Origin: Pseudomonas viridiflava
GTDB taxonomy: Bacteria > Pseudomonadota > Gammaproteobacteria > Pseudomonadales > Pseudomonadaceae
Length of the DNA stretch: 64,000 bases
NCBI RefSeq assembly: GCF_900591205.1
Contig: NZ_UUPU01000109.1
Coordinates: 1 to 64,000, forward strand
Direction of reading: 5' to 3'
The notes below the pieces were generated by a model. That model was not told the DNA's origin, made no database searches, and worked only from the letters and a program-made list of their open reading frames with translations. Positions 63,062 to 64,000 of the stretch are shown one piece after another; the first letter of the stretch is position 1, and each line of letters starts with the position of its first letter. Made by a program: the position numbers and the translations under genes.

Positions 63062-63367
63062 GACAAAATGCGTAATTGCATCCATTTGTGTCAACAGTAA
63101 AGCCCAAGGAACGTCAATCGTCCTTTTGCCTGATCGGTGGGGTGACTTTATATACGGGCTGGCGGGCGGTTGATAGGTAGGCGCCTAAGTATTTTGTAGG
63201 GATTTTGTTGCGGTTCTGTGAATCAATGTAGCCAGAACCTGCACGCCGCCAACAATGTGGGAGGGGGCTTGTCCCCGATGGCAGTGGTTCAGTCAACACA
63301 TACCGTGACTGATACACCGCCATCGGGGGCAAGCCCCCTCGCACATTTGGTTTTAGGTTTCGGCCTA
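63062..63367. other. 306-bp convergent intergenic region
   Basis: The gap after emhR holds a REPIN (63256-63345) and an AT-rich stretch. No terminator with a T tract and no gene is seen. Confidence 0.6.
63256..63345. repeat. REPIN
   Basis: Inverted cores TGTGGGAGGGGGCTTGTCCC and GGGGCAAGCCCCCTCGCACA lie between convergent emhR and the reductase gene. Confidence 0.9.
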
Positions 63368-64000
63368 TTACAGCGCCAATGTCGGGTAGTCGATGTAACC
63401 CACCGGGCCCTTGGCGTAGAAGGTTTCCGGGTGCGCTTCGTTCAGCGGCGCATCAGCTTTCAAGCGAGCCGGCAGGTCCGGGTTGGCAATGAACGGTACG
63501 CCGAAGGCCACCGCATCGGCCTTGCCCGAGGCCAGCCAGGCGTTGGCGCTGTCCTTGGTGAAGCGTTCGTTGGCGATGTATGGGCCGCCGAAGGCTTTTT
63601 TCAGTTGTGGGCCGAGGCTGTCGCCGGCTTCTTTCTCGCGCGAGCAAATGAAGGCGATGCCACGCTTGCCCAATTCGCTGGCGACATAGGTGAAGGTTTC
63701 GGCGAGGTTGTCGTCGCCCATGTCATGCGCGTCGGCGCGGGGTGCCAGGTGCACACCCACACGGCCGGCGCCCCAGACTTCGATGGCGGCGTCGGTCACT
63801 TCCAGCAGCAGGCGTGCACGGTTTTCCAGGGAGCCACCATAGTTGTCGGTACGCTGGTTGGTGCTGGTCTGCAGGAACTGGTCGAGCAGGTAGCCGTTGG
63901 CGCCGTGGATTTCCACGCCGTCAAACCCTGCGGCCTTGGCGTTTTCCGCACCGGTGCGATAAGCGTCGACGATGTCGGCGATTTCAGCGGTTTCCAGGGC
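63368..64000 (-). CDS. Old Yellow Enzyme-family alkene reductase, C-terminal part
   Basis: The coding frame remains open to the window edge, so about 211 C-terminal residues of a protein of roughly 350 are seen. Diagnostic stretches are FDGVEIHGANGYLLDQFLQTSTNQR and NYGGSLENRARL, followed by the FMN phosphate-binding region (VAFGVPFIANPDLPARLKADAPLN) and the end YIDYPTLAL. Enzymes of this group (XenB, NemA) reduce activated alkenes, nitro compounds and nitrate esters with NADPH. The N-terminus and promoter lie outside the window. Confidence 0.92.
   Translation of the reverse strand, partial: ALETAEIADIVDAYRTGAENAKAAGFDGVEIHGANGYLLDQFLQTSTNQRTDNYGGSLENRARLLLEVTDAAIEVWGAGRVGVHLAPRADAHDMGDDNLAETFTYVASELGKRGIAFICSREKEAGDSLGPQLKKAFGGPYIANERFTKDSANAWLASGKADAVAFGVPFIANPDLPARLKADAPLNEAHPETFYAKGPVGYIDYPTLAL

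Noticed and set aside
63114..63344. 76-residue minus-strand frame over the REPIN after emhR
   Set aside because: It consists mainly of REPIN sequence with no ribosome-binding site.

Overview
This is a Pseudomonas chromosome segment, most likely from the P. fluorescens group. The evidence is the mannitol operon mtlEFGKDYZ, the RND operons muxABC-opmB and emhABC/emhR, DUF1652 and DUF2790 small proteins, an OprD-family porin, and at least ten REP/REPIN palindromes of the two kinds typical of fluorescent pseudomonads (cores GTGGGAGCGGGCTTGCTCGC and GTGGCGAGCGGGCTTGCCCG). There is no rRNA, tRNA, insertion sequence, prophage or CRISPR array. Most of the window is well-ordered core metabolism. The accessory parts are a 6.3 kb giant gene wedged into the mannitol locus and two repeat-rich gaps.

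Layout. 1-115: part of a long repeat that recurs as an inverted pair at 38.8-39.6 kb. 0.17-2.8 kb: divergent sulfone genes sfnC and sfnG, each with a -24/-12 promoter and a dyad midway. 2.9-5.9 kb: GNAT, RimK-like ATP-grasp ligase and CorA-like transporter. 6.1-8.3 kb: ParD-like/methionine aminopeptidase pair, then a short threonine dehydratase behind an isoleucine-codon attenuator. 8.6-11.3 kb: small proteins and a HAF-type secreted protein with a lux-box-like site. 11.5-27.4 kb: mannitol operon mtlEFGKDYZ and its activator mtlR, separated by a 2093-residue protein with three internal repeats and a C-terminal Cys-His-Asp domain. 27.5-29.5 kb: glycosyltransferase and tpx. 29.7-38.8 kb: muxABC-opmB. 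38.8-39.7 kb: repeats. 39.7-41.7 kb: pit and a 66-residue protein with a structured leader. 42.3-53.2 kb: the protocatechuate branch of the beta-ketoadipate pathway (pcaR, pcaK, pcaIJFHGTBDC) with paired PcaR sites. 53.4-56.3 kb: polysaccharide deacetylase, OprD porin, and an unknown protein behind a second lux-box-like site. 56.4-63.1 kb: emhABC and divergent emhR. 63.4 kb to the end: an Old Yellow Enzyme reductase cut by the window edge.

How the genes work together. The pca block imports aromatic acids (PcaK, PcaT), cleaves protocatechuate (PcaHG) and takes the product to succinyl-CoA and acetyl-CoA (PcaB, C, D, IJ, F), controlled by PcaR. The mtl block imports mannitol/arabitol-type polyols through an ABC transporter, oxidises them (MtlD) and phosphorylates the products (MtlY, MtlZ), controlled by MtlR. 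SfnG and SfnC scavenge sulfur from sulfones. The two RND pumps handle drug and solvent efflux.

The most interesting unexplained elements are the giant effector-like protein between mtlR and mtlE, a candidate structured RNA at 41.85-41.93 kb, the textbook attenuator in front of ilvA, two matching lux-box-like palindromes 44 kb apart, a REP element translated as the N-terminus of OpmB, and several long palindromes that no annotated gene explains.
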